This document shows positions 28,178 through 35,935 of a DNA stretch of 64,000 bases, piece by piece; position 1 is the first letter of the stretch, and every line of letters starts with the position of its first letter. Under the pieces are notes generated by a model. It was not told the DNA's origin. It worked only from the letters and a program-made list of their open reading frames with translations, and searched no databases. The position numbers and the translations under genes are program-made. Source of the stretch: DASXHZ01 sp036488085 (GTDB taxonomy: Bacteria > Acidobacteriota > Thermoanaerobaculia > Gp7-AA8); the NCBI GenBank assembly GCA_036488085.1, contig DASXHZ010000076.1:62001-126000 (forward strand), written 5' to 3'.

Positions 28178-28390
28178 TCAGGGACGAGGCTCGACAAGCT
28201 CGTCGCCACAGATGACGGGTATCCATCTTTTCGCCGCGTGAATGACGCGGTTGATCGGCCCCAAAATCGGCCTTGAATCGCCGTCTCGATCGAGCAGGAA
28301 AGTCGCACCCTGCGACACCGGTGCGACGAGCAAAAGAACGACGATTACTGTGGATAGAGCGCGGCCTAACTGACTGAAAACATTACGCAT
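28178..28390 (-). CDS. Small exported peptide, 70 residues
   Basis: A short signal peptide (MRNVFSQLGRALSTVIVVLLL, about 1-28) is followed by a 42-residue mature part containing TFLLDRDGDSRPILGPINRV and ICGDELVEPRP. A strong GGAGGG ribosome binding site lies five bases upstream, inside a stable hairpin. It is convergent with the TPR gene with no gap. No family is recognised. The clean signal sequence and ribosome binding site argue that it is real. Confidence 0.6.
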   Translation of the reverse strand: MRNVFSQLGRALSTVIVVLLLVAPVSQGATFLLDRDGDSRPILGPINRVIHAAKRWIPVICGDELVEPRP

Positions 28391-28393
28391 AAA

Positions 28394-28434
28394 CCCTCCG
28401 AAGCCGGACTTACCGGCGTGCTTTTTTCGGAGGG
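28394..28434 (-). promoter_or_regulatory. Structured leader masking the ribosome binding site of the small exported peptide
   Basis: CCCTCCGAA (28394-28402 on the plus strand) pairs perfectly with TTCGGAGGG (28426-28434). An inner stem GCCGG/CCGGC with a 5-nt loop (28403-28417) sits inside, leaving an 8-nt bulge. On the transcribed minus strand the GGAGGG ribosome binding site is in the outer stem. A second palindrome AGGGCGCCCT overlaps and extends it (28431-28440) and could form a competing fold. Confidence 0.5.
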
Positions 28435-28548
28435 CGCCCTCTCAGTTAGGCGTGACTGAAAACGCCAAAATGCCACCGGGGGAAGGCGGCAATATTGTGC
28501 ACATCAATAACGATGAATTTGAACCGAGGAAATGCGGAACGCTTGGGA

Positions 28549-29391
28549 CTACAAGCGATGCGCGCTGACGCGCTCGGCGTCATCGAGGAGCCGTTGCAGC
28601 TCCAGTGTGATGGAGCCCCGCGTACGCCAGGGCCCGTCATCGATCTGCCGCACCGGCATCACGGCGAGCGAGGTGCTCGTGGCGAAAACCTCGTCGGCGC
28701 CGGCGACTTCTGCAAGTCCGAAGTAGCGTTCCTCGATACGGTCGCCAGCCAAGGCGATCACGCGGTCGCGCGTCACACCGGGAAGGACATGGCAGTCGAG
28801 AGGGTGCGTGATCACGCGCTCGTCCTTCACGATGAAGAAGCTCGAGTGCGAGCACTCCCGAACCACGCCGTCGTCGACTAGGAGCGCCTCATCGCCTCCG
28901 GCACGTTGCGCCTTCTGCTTCGCGAGAATGTTGGCGAGGAGGTTGACCGACTTGACGTCACAATGCCTCCACCTCACATCCTCCTCGGTGACCAGGCGGA
29001 TCCCGCGCTCCTTCTTCGTCGCATCGGGAAACGTGTGGCGGCGCGAGAACGCGATGGCGGTCGGCTTCATCCCGTCGGGCCAGGTATGCGACCGCTCCCC
29101 GTCTCCGCGTGAGACCTCGATGTAGACGATGCCGTCATCGAACGCCGTACGCTCGATCAGCCCGCGCATCGTCTCCGTGAACGACGACTCGTCCCACGGA
29201 TTGGCGATCTCGATCGCGTCGAGGCCGCGCACCAGCCGCTGCCAATGCTCGCGGAAGAAGACCGGACCTCGATCGAAGAACTTGAAGACCTCGTAGACGG
29301 CGTCGCCGAAGAGAAAGCCGCGGTCTTCCACGCGGAGCACGCGTTCCTCGGTGGTCGTGAAGCGGCCGTTGAACCAGAGGACGTCGTTCAA
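28549..29391 (-). CDS. Class IV aminotransferase, D-amino-acid transaminase-like
   Basis: 280 residues from a TTG start (29391) that overlaps the stop of the phosphatase gene. Fold-type IV PLP enzyme: the catalytic Lys is in CDVKSVNLLANILAKQKA, with RGFLFGDAVYEV near the N-terminus and GVVRECSHSSFFIV and LPGVTRDRVIALA later. The RW-x-CD-x-KS pattern is closer to D-alanine aminotransferase than to BCAT or aminodeoxychorismate lyase, but the specificity is not certain. It is translationally coupled to the upstream SpoIIE phosphatase. Confidence 0.8.
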   Translation of the reverse strand: MNDVLWFNGRFTTTEERVLRVEDRGFLFGDAVYEVFKFFDRGPVFFREHWQRLVRGLDAIEIANPWDESSFTETMRGLIERTAFDDGIVYIEVSRGDGERSHTWPDGMKPTAIAFSRRHTFPDATKKERGIRLVTEEDVRWRHCDVKSVNLLANILAKQKAQRAGGDEALLVDDGVVRECSHSSFFIVKDERVITHPLDCHVLPGVTRDRVIALAGDRIEERYFGLAEVAGADEVFATSTSLAVMPVRQIDDGPWRTRGSITLELQRLLDDAERVSAHRL

Positions 29392-30578
29392 GCGGGGACT
29401 GCTTTCACGATGACGATCGTTCGATCGTCTTCCGCGGCGCGGCCCCACTTCGCGACGCGCGCCAGCACTTCCTGGCCGATCTCCTGCGCGGAACGCGTCC
29501 GGTTCTGCCTCACGACGCGCTGCAGACGCTCGAGGCCGAACTCGCGGTCCTGGCGGTCGTGCGCCTCGACGATTCCGTCGGTGTACATGCACAGCAGCTC
29601 GCCCGCATCGAGCTTCGCGAATCCGCGCGTGTACGTCGCGTCGGGAGTAGGACCGAAGACCGGTCCGCCATTGCGCAAGTACTCAACGTGATTTCCCTTC
29701 AGCAGGAACGGCGCGTTGTGCCCGGCGTTCGAGTAGATGAGGATCCCGCCCGTTTCGAGCTCGCCGTAGAAGCACGAGACGAACTTCGTCGTCAGGCGGC
29801 TGCGATGGATGATGTGATTGAGCTTCTCCATCGTCCGGACGATCTTGAAGTCGCGATCGGTCGCCATGCGGAGACCCATATAGATGTCGCGGACGACTAG
29901 CGCTGCCGGCAGGCCGTGGCCGGAGCCGTCGGCGATCGTGAGGCCGAGGATGTTGTCGGTGATCGGTATGAAGTCGTAGAAGTCGCCGCTGACGATCTCC
30001 GCGGGAACCGTCTTCCCCCAGATGTCGAAGCCCGGGTACTGCGGAACGCGCGACGGGAGGATTGACGCCTGAATGCGCTGCGCCTCCTCGATGAGCGACT
30101 CATAGCGCTGGGCGCGGATCCGCTGGCTGATGACCGAGCGGATGAGGTTCAGCGAGAAGAGGATGTCGTCGCGGCTCAGCTCCGGGGCGACGTCGAAGCT
30201 GAGGATGTACTCACCGTCGCCGGCCGCCACCGCGACGAATCGCCGCGCACCGATTCTCGCCTCGAGCACCGGGTCGAACGCAGGATCCGTCGGCCCCATG
30301 ACGACGATGCCATTCTCGAGAACCAGCTCGACGGCGCGGTAGTCGCGCGGCACCACGATGCCGATCGGCGCCTCAAACGAGTCGCCGAAGCGCCCCACGA
30401 GCTCGAACGTATCGTCACCGCGGGCCTCGTAGATCCGGCCGCCCGTGATCCCGAGCTCGTCGCGAAAGTTGTTCGTGACGACCGTCGCGATCGACGCAAT
30501 CGTCGACCCCACGCCCTCGCCGCCCTCGATCGCCTCGACGGTTTTCTCGACTTTGGTCAGTAAACGTTTGTAATCCAA
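29388..30578 (-). CDS. GAF-domain PP2C-type (SpoIIE/RsbU) serine phosphatase
   Basis: 396 residues. A GAF-like domain covers about 20-165 and a short linker helix (RAQRYESLIEEAQRIQASIL) leads to the SpoIIE phosphatase domain. Metal-binding aspartates are in SGDFYDFIPI and TIADGSGHGLPAALV, with YSNAGHNAPFLL and CMYTDGIVEAHDR completing the active site. Such proteins dephosphorylate anti-sigma antagonists in partner-switch signalling. The apparent TTG start lies 2 nt from the heptamer array of cassette B and has no Shine-Dalgarno, so the true start or expression may have been altered. Confidence 0.88.
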   Translation of the reverse strand: MDYKRLLTKVEKTVEAIEGGEGVGSTIASIATVVTNNFRDELGITGGRIYEARGDDTFELVGRFGDSFEAPIGIVVPRDYRAVELVLENGIVVMGPTDPAFDPVLEARIGARRFVAVAAGDGEYILSFDVAPELSRDDILFSLNLIRSVISQRIRAQRYESLIEEAQRIQASILPSRVPQYPGFDIWGKTVPAEIVSGDFYDFIPITDNILGLTIADGSGHGLPAALVVRDIYMGLRMATDRDFKIVRTMEKLNHIIHRSRLTTKFVSCFYGELETGGILIYSNAGHNAPFLLKGNHVEYLRNGGPVFGPTPDATYTRGFAKLDAGELLCMYTDGIVEAHDRQDREFGLERLQRVVRQNRTRSAQEIGQEVLARVAKWGRAAEDDRTIVIVKAVPA

Positions 30579-30580
30579 TA

Positions 30581-30856
30581 GCTCTAAGCTCTTAGCTCCA
30601 AGCTCAAAGCAGACGAGCCGAATTGGCTCTCCATCGATCGAATGAGACCGCTGAGGATCTTGCCGACTTCGGCGCGCTGCTCGTTGAGCATTGCGAACTG
30701 GTCATGCGAAATGTATTCGAGATTCCGTGCGATCTCCACCTGCGTCTGAGCTTCGTAAAGTGATCCGCGGGCGCACGAGCTCCATCGACTTCTTCCACGC
30801 CACCAGATTCCGAAACGAATCGGCCATCACCTACCGCTTGGAGCTGAGAGCTAAAG
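30581..30856. mobile_element. Cassette B: inverted heptamer arrays flanking a deleted four-helix-bundle gene
   Basis: The left array, 30581-30608, reads GCTCTAA, GCTCTTA, GCTCCAA, GCTCAAA. The right array, 30836-30856, reads GCTTGGA, GCTGAGA, GCTAAAG. One arm matches the reverse complement of the other at 16 of 17 positions. The element begins 3 nt beyond the stop of the phosphodiesterase gene (30860) and ends 2 nt before the SpoIIE start (30578), as in cassette A. The heptamer sequence differs completely from cassette A but the 7-nt period and position are the same. Confidence 0.6.
30584..30827 (-). pseudogene. Four-helix-bundle protein, internally deleted and frameshifted
   Basis: From ATG 30827 the frame reads MADSFRNLVAWKKSMELVR, the standard start of this family. 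It then joins, out of frame, to RGSLYEAQTQVEIARNLEYI, shortened here; the rest (SHDQFAMLNEQRAEVGKIL and GLIRSMES) runs to a stop at 30584. Compared with family members of about 120 residues, roughly 45-50 central codons are missing, with a change of frame at the junction. The last codons run into the heptamer array. Confidence 0.8.
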
Positions 30857-30859
30857 AAT

Positions 30860-33007
30860 TCACTTCAACTCCACCCCATCCAACTCATACGGAGCCTTCA
30901 CGCCGAGGAGGCCGAGGACGGTCGGGTAGATGTCGGCGATGTAGGGCGGGCGGGCGGTGGCGACCTTGCGGTTGTAGAAGAAGATGCCCTTCACGATCTC
31001 GGGGTCGACGGAGCAGTGATCGCCGCTCCAGACCTGCTTGTTCGGCTCGAGGAGGTCCTTCGGGATGCCGCCGAGAGCGGTTTGCCAGGAGACGCGGTAG
31101 CCGTCGTTGTTCGTGACGAAGAGGTCGGGGATCATGTTCGGGTCGAAGCTCTTGTAGATCTCCTCGCGCGCGAGGACGCGGCGCACGACCTTGTCTCCCG
31201 TCTCCGGATCGGTGAACTGCGTGAGGCGCTGCTTCAGCTCCGCCTTCAACGCGTCGTATTCGGGACCCGGCTGGACGATCCCCTGCCCCTCCCGTCCCTT
31301 CACGTTGATGTACACCTCGCCCAGGCCCATCGCGTACGCGCGGGTCTTCGACCAGTCGACGTTCTCCCAGAACTGGCCCTGGCTGAAGAGCATCTCGACG
31401 TTGCGTTCCTTCACGCGGACGCCGCTCTTCAGCACGAGATAACCGTTCACGACCAGCCATGTGTTGTAGTTCACCGCCTTGCGGAAGCTCGCGAAACCGT
31501 GGTCGGAGACGACGATTAGTGCCGCGTTGCGCTGCTCGGCCGCCTTCATCGTGTCGCCGACGATCGAGTCCATCAACTGATACGCGCGCAGCAGCGCGCC
31601 CCCCCACTGCTCCGCGAGCCGCGCGTCGTACGCGGGGTGCTTCGGGTCCATGAAGCGCCAGAAGACGTGGCCGACGCGATCGGGGAACTCGAAGTACTGC
31701 ACCATCAGGTCGTTGTCGCTCTGGAGGAACGAGTCGTACATCTTCCGGTTCTGCGTGACCGTCCACTCCATGTCATCCCAGAACATCTGCTCGGTGGCAA
31801 ACCCCTCGGAGATCGCCCAGGTGTCGATCTCCCATCCCAGCGTCTTGTACAGTCCGTACTGCTTCGCGAGATCAGGCGCCCACCGCGTCGGCGAGGAGAT
31901 CTTGAACCCCGGCGGAAGGCTCCGCGGATCGAAGTTGATCGGCGAAAGATAGAGCTTCACTTCCGGCTGCGAAGAGATGAGGTGGAAGCGGCTGATGCCG
32001 TGCAGCTTGATCAGGTCGTTGAACGGGAACTCGAAGTTCACCCACCCCGTCCACTCCCCCGGCTTCAGCGTGAACTTCTGGTCACTCACAGCGATCTCGA
32101 TCGAGTTACGGTCGTTCGCGACGGTGATCGTCATCGGGATCGCGATGAACGGCGGATCGCCGAACAGCTTGTTCGGCGGCCCCTGGATCTTCGTTTGGAT
32201 GACGCCCTTGTTGTCCTCGAGTTGCACGACCTCGATCGAAAATTCGTTTCCGCCGCCGCTGTCGCTCCCGTGATGGAACTCGAGCTCGGACGTGAAGTAG
32301 AACGGCTTGCCGACGCGGCCCGACATGTCGGGGACGCCGAGGCCGGAGAGGAGGTGCTGGTCTTCGCCGAAATCGTTCGCCGGGAAAGTCACGGGGACGT
32401 GGACGACCATCGTCTTCTTGCCGGCGTGCGCGGCCGCCTCCCAGAACGGGATGCCTTGCCGGCGGTTGATCACGCCGGGTCGCGTGACCGGAATCAGCTT
32501 CTGGACCGCGACGAAGGCGCCGATCGCTGCGCCGATGGCAATGACGAACGCGATCGTCCCGCCGATACGTGACGCGCGGAAGATGAAGACCGCGATGAGG
32601 GCGAGGATGAGAAGCACGGCGACGGCGGCGTACGGCGCGTTCTTGGTCCCGAAGAGGAACGGCTCCTTCGTCTCGTCGAACGCGGCGAAAACCGGGAGAT
32701 AGTTCTTCGGATCGCGGCGCAGGAAGTCGAAGATGCCCGTCCGGCCGGGATCGATGCCGGTCGAGAACGTCGACCACGACACCGGCGTCTGCGCAGGAAT
32801 GGTCGGTCGGAGGGGGCGGAACGTGCCGGCGTCGCGGAGCTTGGCGAGGTTCGGCAGCTTCCCCTCGTTCATCCACTGTTCGGTGTAGTGCGCGTCGACG
32901 CCGTCGAACCCGAGGACGATCACCTTCTGCCGCGCGGCCTGTTGCGCCGCATGGGCTGCGAGCGGAAACACGAACAGCAGACAAAGAGAGAGTGCAATAC
33001 GCCGCAT
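30860..33007 (-). CDS. Type I phosphodiesterase / nucleotide pyrophosphatase (alkaline-phosphatase superfamily), membrane-anchored
   Basis: The start is placed at 33007 to give a signal peptide (MRRIALSLCLLFVFPLAAHA); 715 residues. Metal ligands appear in LGFDGVD, in the nucleophile region TPVSWSTFSTGIDPG, in VVSDHGF and in GDHCSVDP. Between the nucleophile region and the rest of the core, residues about 125-170 form two hydrophobic helices separated by a short RASRIGG turn, which is unusual for this family. It probably cleaves a phosphoester outside the cytoplasm; the substrate is unknown. Cassette B sits immediately after its stop. Confidence 0.85.
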   Translation of the reverse strand: MRRIALSLCLLFVFPLAAHAAQQAARQKVIVLGFDGVDAHYTEQWMNEGKLPNLAKLRDAGTFRPLRPTIPAQTPVSWSTFSTGIDPGRTGIFDFLRRDPKNYLPVFAAFDETKEPFLFGTKNAPYAAVAVLLILALIAVFIFRASRIGGTIAFVIAIGAAIGAFVAVQKLIPVTRPGVINRRQGIPFWEAAAHAGKKTMVVHVPVTFPANDFGEDQHLLSGLGVPDMSGRVGKPFYFTSELEFHHGSDSGGGNEFSIEVVQLEDNKGVIQTKIQGPPNKLFGDPPFIAIPMTITVANDRNSIEIAVSDQKFTLKPGEWTGWVNFEFPFNDLIKLHGISRFHLISSQPEVKLYLSPINFDPRSLPPGFKISSPTRWAPDLAKQYGLYKTLGWEIDTWAISEGFATEQMFWDDMEWTVTQNRKMYDSFLQSDNDLMVQYFEFPDRVGHVFWRFMDPKHPAYDARLAEQWGGALLRAYQLMDSIVGDTMKAAEQRNAALIVVSDHGFASFRKAVNYNTWLVVNGYLVLKSGVRVKERNVEMLFSQGQFWENVDWSKTRAYAMGLGEVYINVKGREGQGIVQPGPEYDALKAELKQRLTQFTDPETGDKVVRRVLAREEIYKSFDPNMIPDLFVTNNDGYRVSWQTALGGIPKDLLEPNKQVWSGDHCSVDPEIVKGIFFYNRKVATARPPYIADIYPTVLGLLGVKAPYELDGVELK

Positions 33008-33070
33008 TGACGCGAGATGATAGCAGGCACTTCTCTTGTAAACGGACTGCGCAGTGAAGGAGTCGTCACC

Positions 33071-34597
33071 ATGAAGGTTCGTCATTTCCTCGCCCTAGCG
33101 ATCGCTCTGTCGTTCGTCGCCTGCGGCGGCGGTGAAAAGAAGGCGGGAGGGGCAGCCGGAGCGAAGGACACGCTGGTCATCGCATGGCAGTCGAGTCCGA
33201 CCAATCTCGACTCACGCGTCGGGAATGACAACGCGTCGGGACGCATGGCCGACCTGATCTACAGCGGCCTCGTTCGCGTCACGCCCGACATGAACTACGC
33301 CCCCGACGTCGCCGAGAAGTGGGAAACGCCGGACGACAAGACGATCATCTTCCACCTCAACCCGAACGCGAAGTTTCATAACGGGCAGCCGGTGAAGGCG
33401 TCCGACGTGAAGTGGACCTACGACTCGCTGATGGACCCGAAGTTCGTGTCAGCAAAGAAGTCCGGTTACGCCGCGGTCGACCACATCGAGACGCCCGACG
33501 ACCATACCGTCATCTTCAAGCTGAAAGAACCGAACGGCGGCCTGTTCGACAACCTGACGCTCGGAATCCTTCCGACCGGCGCCGACACGAACGTCTACAA
33601 GACGAAGCCGATCGGCTGCGGGCCGTACAAGGTCGTCAACTTCGCCCCAGACGACCGGCTCGAGCTGGAAGCCTTCGACCAGTGGCACCTCGGCGCGCCC
33701 AAGATCAAACACGTCATCGTGCGCGTCATCCCCGATGCCACCACGCGCGTTCTGGAGCTGCGCCGCGGCACCGTCGGCTTCGAGGTCAACAACATCCCCT
33801 TCGAGAACGTGGCCGAGTTCGACAAGAACCCCGACTTCAAGGTGACGAAAACACCCGGATCAGTGTGGCAGTACGTGCAGTTCAACCTCCGCGATCCGAT
33901 CCTCTCGAAGGTCGCGGTCCGTCAGGCGATCGCGTACGCGATCGATCGTCAGAAGCTGTCGCGCGACGCGATGCGCGGCTTCGCCGTTCCGAGCGACACG
34001 ATCTTCGGGCAGGGACACTGGGCGCGCGCCGAAAATCTGCCGAGCTATCCCTTCGACCCGAACAAGGCGAACCAGCTTCTCGACCAGGCGGGCTACAAGA
34101 ACGGGCCGCAGGGACGCTTCGGGCTGACGTTCAAGACGTCGAATGACGCCGAGGCGCTGCTGCGCGTGCAGATGATGCAGCAGATGCTCAAGCAGGTCGG
34201 GATCAACGTCACGATCCAGCAGAGCGAGTTTGGGACGTTCATGGAAGACATCGGCAAGGGCAACTTCCAGATGTATTCGCTCTCGCGCAACGGCGTGCAG
34301 GACCCCGACTTCCTGTACGTGATCCTTTACTCCAAGAACATGCCGCCCAACGGCCAGAACCGCGGCTACTACTCGAATCCGCGGGTCGACGAGCTTCTCG
34401 TCAACGCACGCGCGACGTTCGATCGCGCCAAGCGGAAGCCGATGTACGACGAGGTGCAGAAGATCGTGCAGCAGGACCTCCCGTACGTCTCGCTGTACCA
34501 CCAGATCAACGCGGCGGTGATGCGGAAAAACATCGACGGCTACGTGCCGTACCCCGCGGGCTTCTTGTTGTCTGTGCCGCAAATGAGTATTCATTAG
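33071..34597 (+). CDS. Peptide/dipeptide ABC transporter substrate-binding lipoprotein
   Basis: 508 residues from ATG 33071 with a lipobox (SFVACGGG). It matches SBP_bac_5 (OppA/DppA): an N-terminal QSSPTNLDSRV, AEKWETPDDKTIIFHLNPNA, a central RQAIAYAIDRQKL and YYSNPRVDELL near the C-terminus. It would capture oligopeptides or similar ligands at the membrane. No permease or ATPase genes are adjacent, so it may serve a transporter encoded elsewhere. It is divergent from the phosphodiesterase gene. Confidence 0.92.
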   Translation: MKVRHFLALAIALSFVACGGGEKKAGGAAGAKDTLVIAWQSSPTNLDSRVGNDNASGRMADLIYSGLVRVTPDMNYAPDVAEKWETPDDKTIIFHLNPNAKFHNGQPVKASDVKWTYDSLMDPKFVSAKKSGYAAVDHIETPDDHTVIFKLKEPNGGLFDNLTLGILPTGADTNVYKTKPIGCGPYKVVNFAPDDRLELEAFDQWHLGAPKIKHVIVRVIPDATTRVLELRRGTVGFEVNNIPFENVAEFDKNPDFKVTKTPGSVWQYVQFNLRDPILSKVAVRQAIAYAIDRQKLSRDAMRGFAVPSDTIFGQGHWARAENLPSYPFDPNKANQLLDQAGYKNGPQGRFGLTFKTSNDAEALLRVQMMQQMLKQVGINVTIQQSEFGTFMEDIGKGNFQMYSLSRNGVQDPDFLYVILYSKNMPPNGQNRGYYSNPRVDELLVNARATFDRAKRKPMYDEVQKIVQQDLPYVSLYHQINAAVMRKNIDGYVPYPAGFLLSVPQMSIH

Positions 34598-34599
34598 GC

Positions 34600-35292
34600 G
34601 TGCTCGACCCGAAGATCGTCGTCCTTCGCATCGCGCTGGCGTTCGTTTTCGGCGCGGTCGTCGGCATCGAGCGGGAGTGGCGGCACAAGGTCGCCGGGAT
34701 CAAGACGAATGCGCTGGTCGCCATCGGCGCGGCGGCATTCGCGCTGATGTCGAACACGTTCGGCGACATCAATCACAATCCGGCGCAGCTCGCGGCCGCG
34801 GTTGTCACCGGCATCGGCTTCATCGGCGCCGGCGTGATCATCCACCGCGGCGCGACGGTCCAAGGCGTGACGACCGCCGCCACGCTCTGGGCGAATGCGA
34901 GCACCGGCGTCGCCATCGGCCTCGGCTACTACGTCGTCGGCGCGGTGATCTTCGTGGGCGTCGTCATCGTGCAGTTCGGATTGCCTCGGATCGTTGCTGT
35001 CGTCGCCGCGCACGGTCCGCGGATGCGCGAGGTCGAAGTGCGGATCGAGTGCAGCGAAGAGTCGCTCCAGGCGGTCAACCGCGCATGGCGGGAGTTCGCC
35101 GCTACACGTGAGATCTTCGCGCTGCGCCACTCGACCACGCGGAGCACCGGAAGCGTGATCTGGCGTGCCGTCTTCACCGCCGTCGCCGAACGAGGCCTCG
35201 ACCTCACCACCATCGAGGAAAGCCTCGTGAGCATCGAAGGAATCGTCAGCATCGACGCCAGGCAGACCGCTCCTGGCGATGAGATACCGTGA
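34600..35292 (+). CDS. MgtC/SapB family membrane protein
   Basis: 230 residues from GTG 34600, 2 nt after the previous stop. The N-terminal half has the MgtC signature: GAVVGIEREWRHKVAGIKTN, GIGFIGAGVIIHRG and TTAATLWANASTGVAIGLG across several membrane helices. The C-terminal 90 residues form a soluble ACT-like domain. MgtC proteins affect Mg homeostasis or F-ATPase. Its stop codon is overlapped by the first heptamer of array C. Confidence 0.9.
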   Translation: MLDPKIVVLRIALAFVFGAVVGIEREWRHKVAGIKTNALVAIGAAAFALMSNTFGDINHNPAQLAAAVVTGIGFIGAGVIIHRGATVQGVTTAATLWANASTGVAIGLGYYVVGAVIFVGVVIVQFGLPRIVAVVAAHGPRMREVEVRIECSEESLQAVNRAWREFAATREIFALRHSTTRSTGSVIWRAVFTAVAERGLDLTTIEESLVSIEGIVSIDARQTAPGDEIP

Positions 35293-35406
35293 TCCGTGAT
35301 CCATGATCCGTGATCCGTTATCCGTGATCCGTTATCCGTGATCCGTTATCCGTTATGAAAAGCGGATCACGGTTCACGCATAACGGATAACGGATCACGG
35401 ATCACG
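35289..35406. repeat. Array C: inverted heptamer arrays without a gene
   Basis: The left arm, 35289-35356, is almost ten tandem heptamers alternating GTGATCC and GTTATCC (one ATGATCC). After a 20-odd-nt centre that still contains half-units (GGATCAC), the right arm (about 35379-35406) has the same heptamers in reverse complement. The array begins on the mgtC stop codon. It has the architecture of cassettes A and B but no coding remnant, as if the cargo had been lost. Confidence 0.7.
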
Positions 35407-35412
35407 CTCACA

Positions 35413-35497
35413 CAGCCGTCGAATGGCGGCGCCCCCGCAGCCCGGGTGTCAACGCAGGGGATCGTTGACACGCGGGAACGCCGCCGTTCCACGGCTG
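35413..35497. repeat. Large imperfect hairpin, about 85 nt
   Basis: CAGCCGT-GAA-GGCGGCG on the left pairs with its complement ending at 35497 with two mismatches. Then GCCCCCGC pairs with GCGGGAAC partly, and after a 7-nt bulge GTGTCAACG (35446-35454) pairs perfectly with CGTTGACAC (35463-35471) around an 8-nt loop. It follows array C directly and lies in a 259-bp gap between mgtC and the next gene. It could be a MITE-like element or a structured RNA; no coding is seen. Confidence 0.55.
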
Positions 35498-35551
35498 CGT
35501 CACGCGCCAGAATGGTGCCGATACTACGAACTGCGCGCGCGCGCCGTGTGA

Positions 35552-35872
35552 TCAGCCGCGAGGCGGACCGCGCGTCCCGGCTTCCGGCGCGAGGATGAGC
35601 GCCGGGAGGATGTGTGTCTCCGCCGAGAGCCTAGCCACGACGGTGAGGATGAACGCGATCGCGAATGAAGCGAGGACCGCGAGAACTTCCTCGAGCGCCC
35701 GATCGACATTCATCATGTCGTCGGAGGCGGAGATGATCGGGAACAACAACGCCAGCGCGAAAGCGAGCGCGAAGATCGCCTTGCCGTCACGGCGATGCCT
35801 CAGCAGCATCGCGAACGATCCGATCGCGAGGGCGAGCCAGGCGAAATTGAGCAGTTGCTCGATCAACACCAT
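35552..35872 (-). CDS. Small three-helix membrane protein
   Basis: 106 residues with hydrophobic helices near 5-22, 30-50 and 60-85, separated by RHRRDGK and a DDMMNVDRALEEV loop. No domain was recognised. The pattern of short basic cytoplasmic loops supports a real inner-membrane protein. It stands alone between the hairpin region and glnII. Confidence 0.6.
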   Translation of the reverse strand: MVLIEQLLNFAWLALAIGSFAMLLRHRRDGKAIFALAFALALLFPIISASDDMMNVDRALEEVLAVLASFAIAFILTVVARLSAETHILPALILAPEAGTRGPPRG

Positions 35873-35935
35873 TGATTATGCGCCTGCACGAGCGGGACCA
35901 GCAAGCCGGTCCCACTCGTTCATCCCATCAGACGA

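Noticed and set aside
28394..28450. Leader considered as a cyclic di-GMP (GEMM) riboswitch
   Set aside because: Short GCACGC-like pieces are present, but I could not place the conserved core and tetraloop/receptor elements, so only a generic structured leader is claimed.
35289..35406. Heptamer array considered as a CRISPR
   Set aside because: Units are 7 nt, directly abutting and without spacers, and orientation inverts in the middle.
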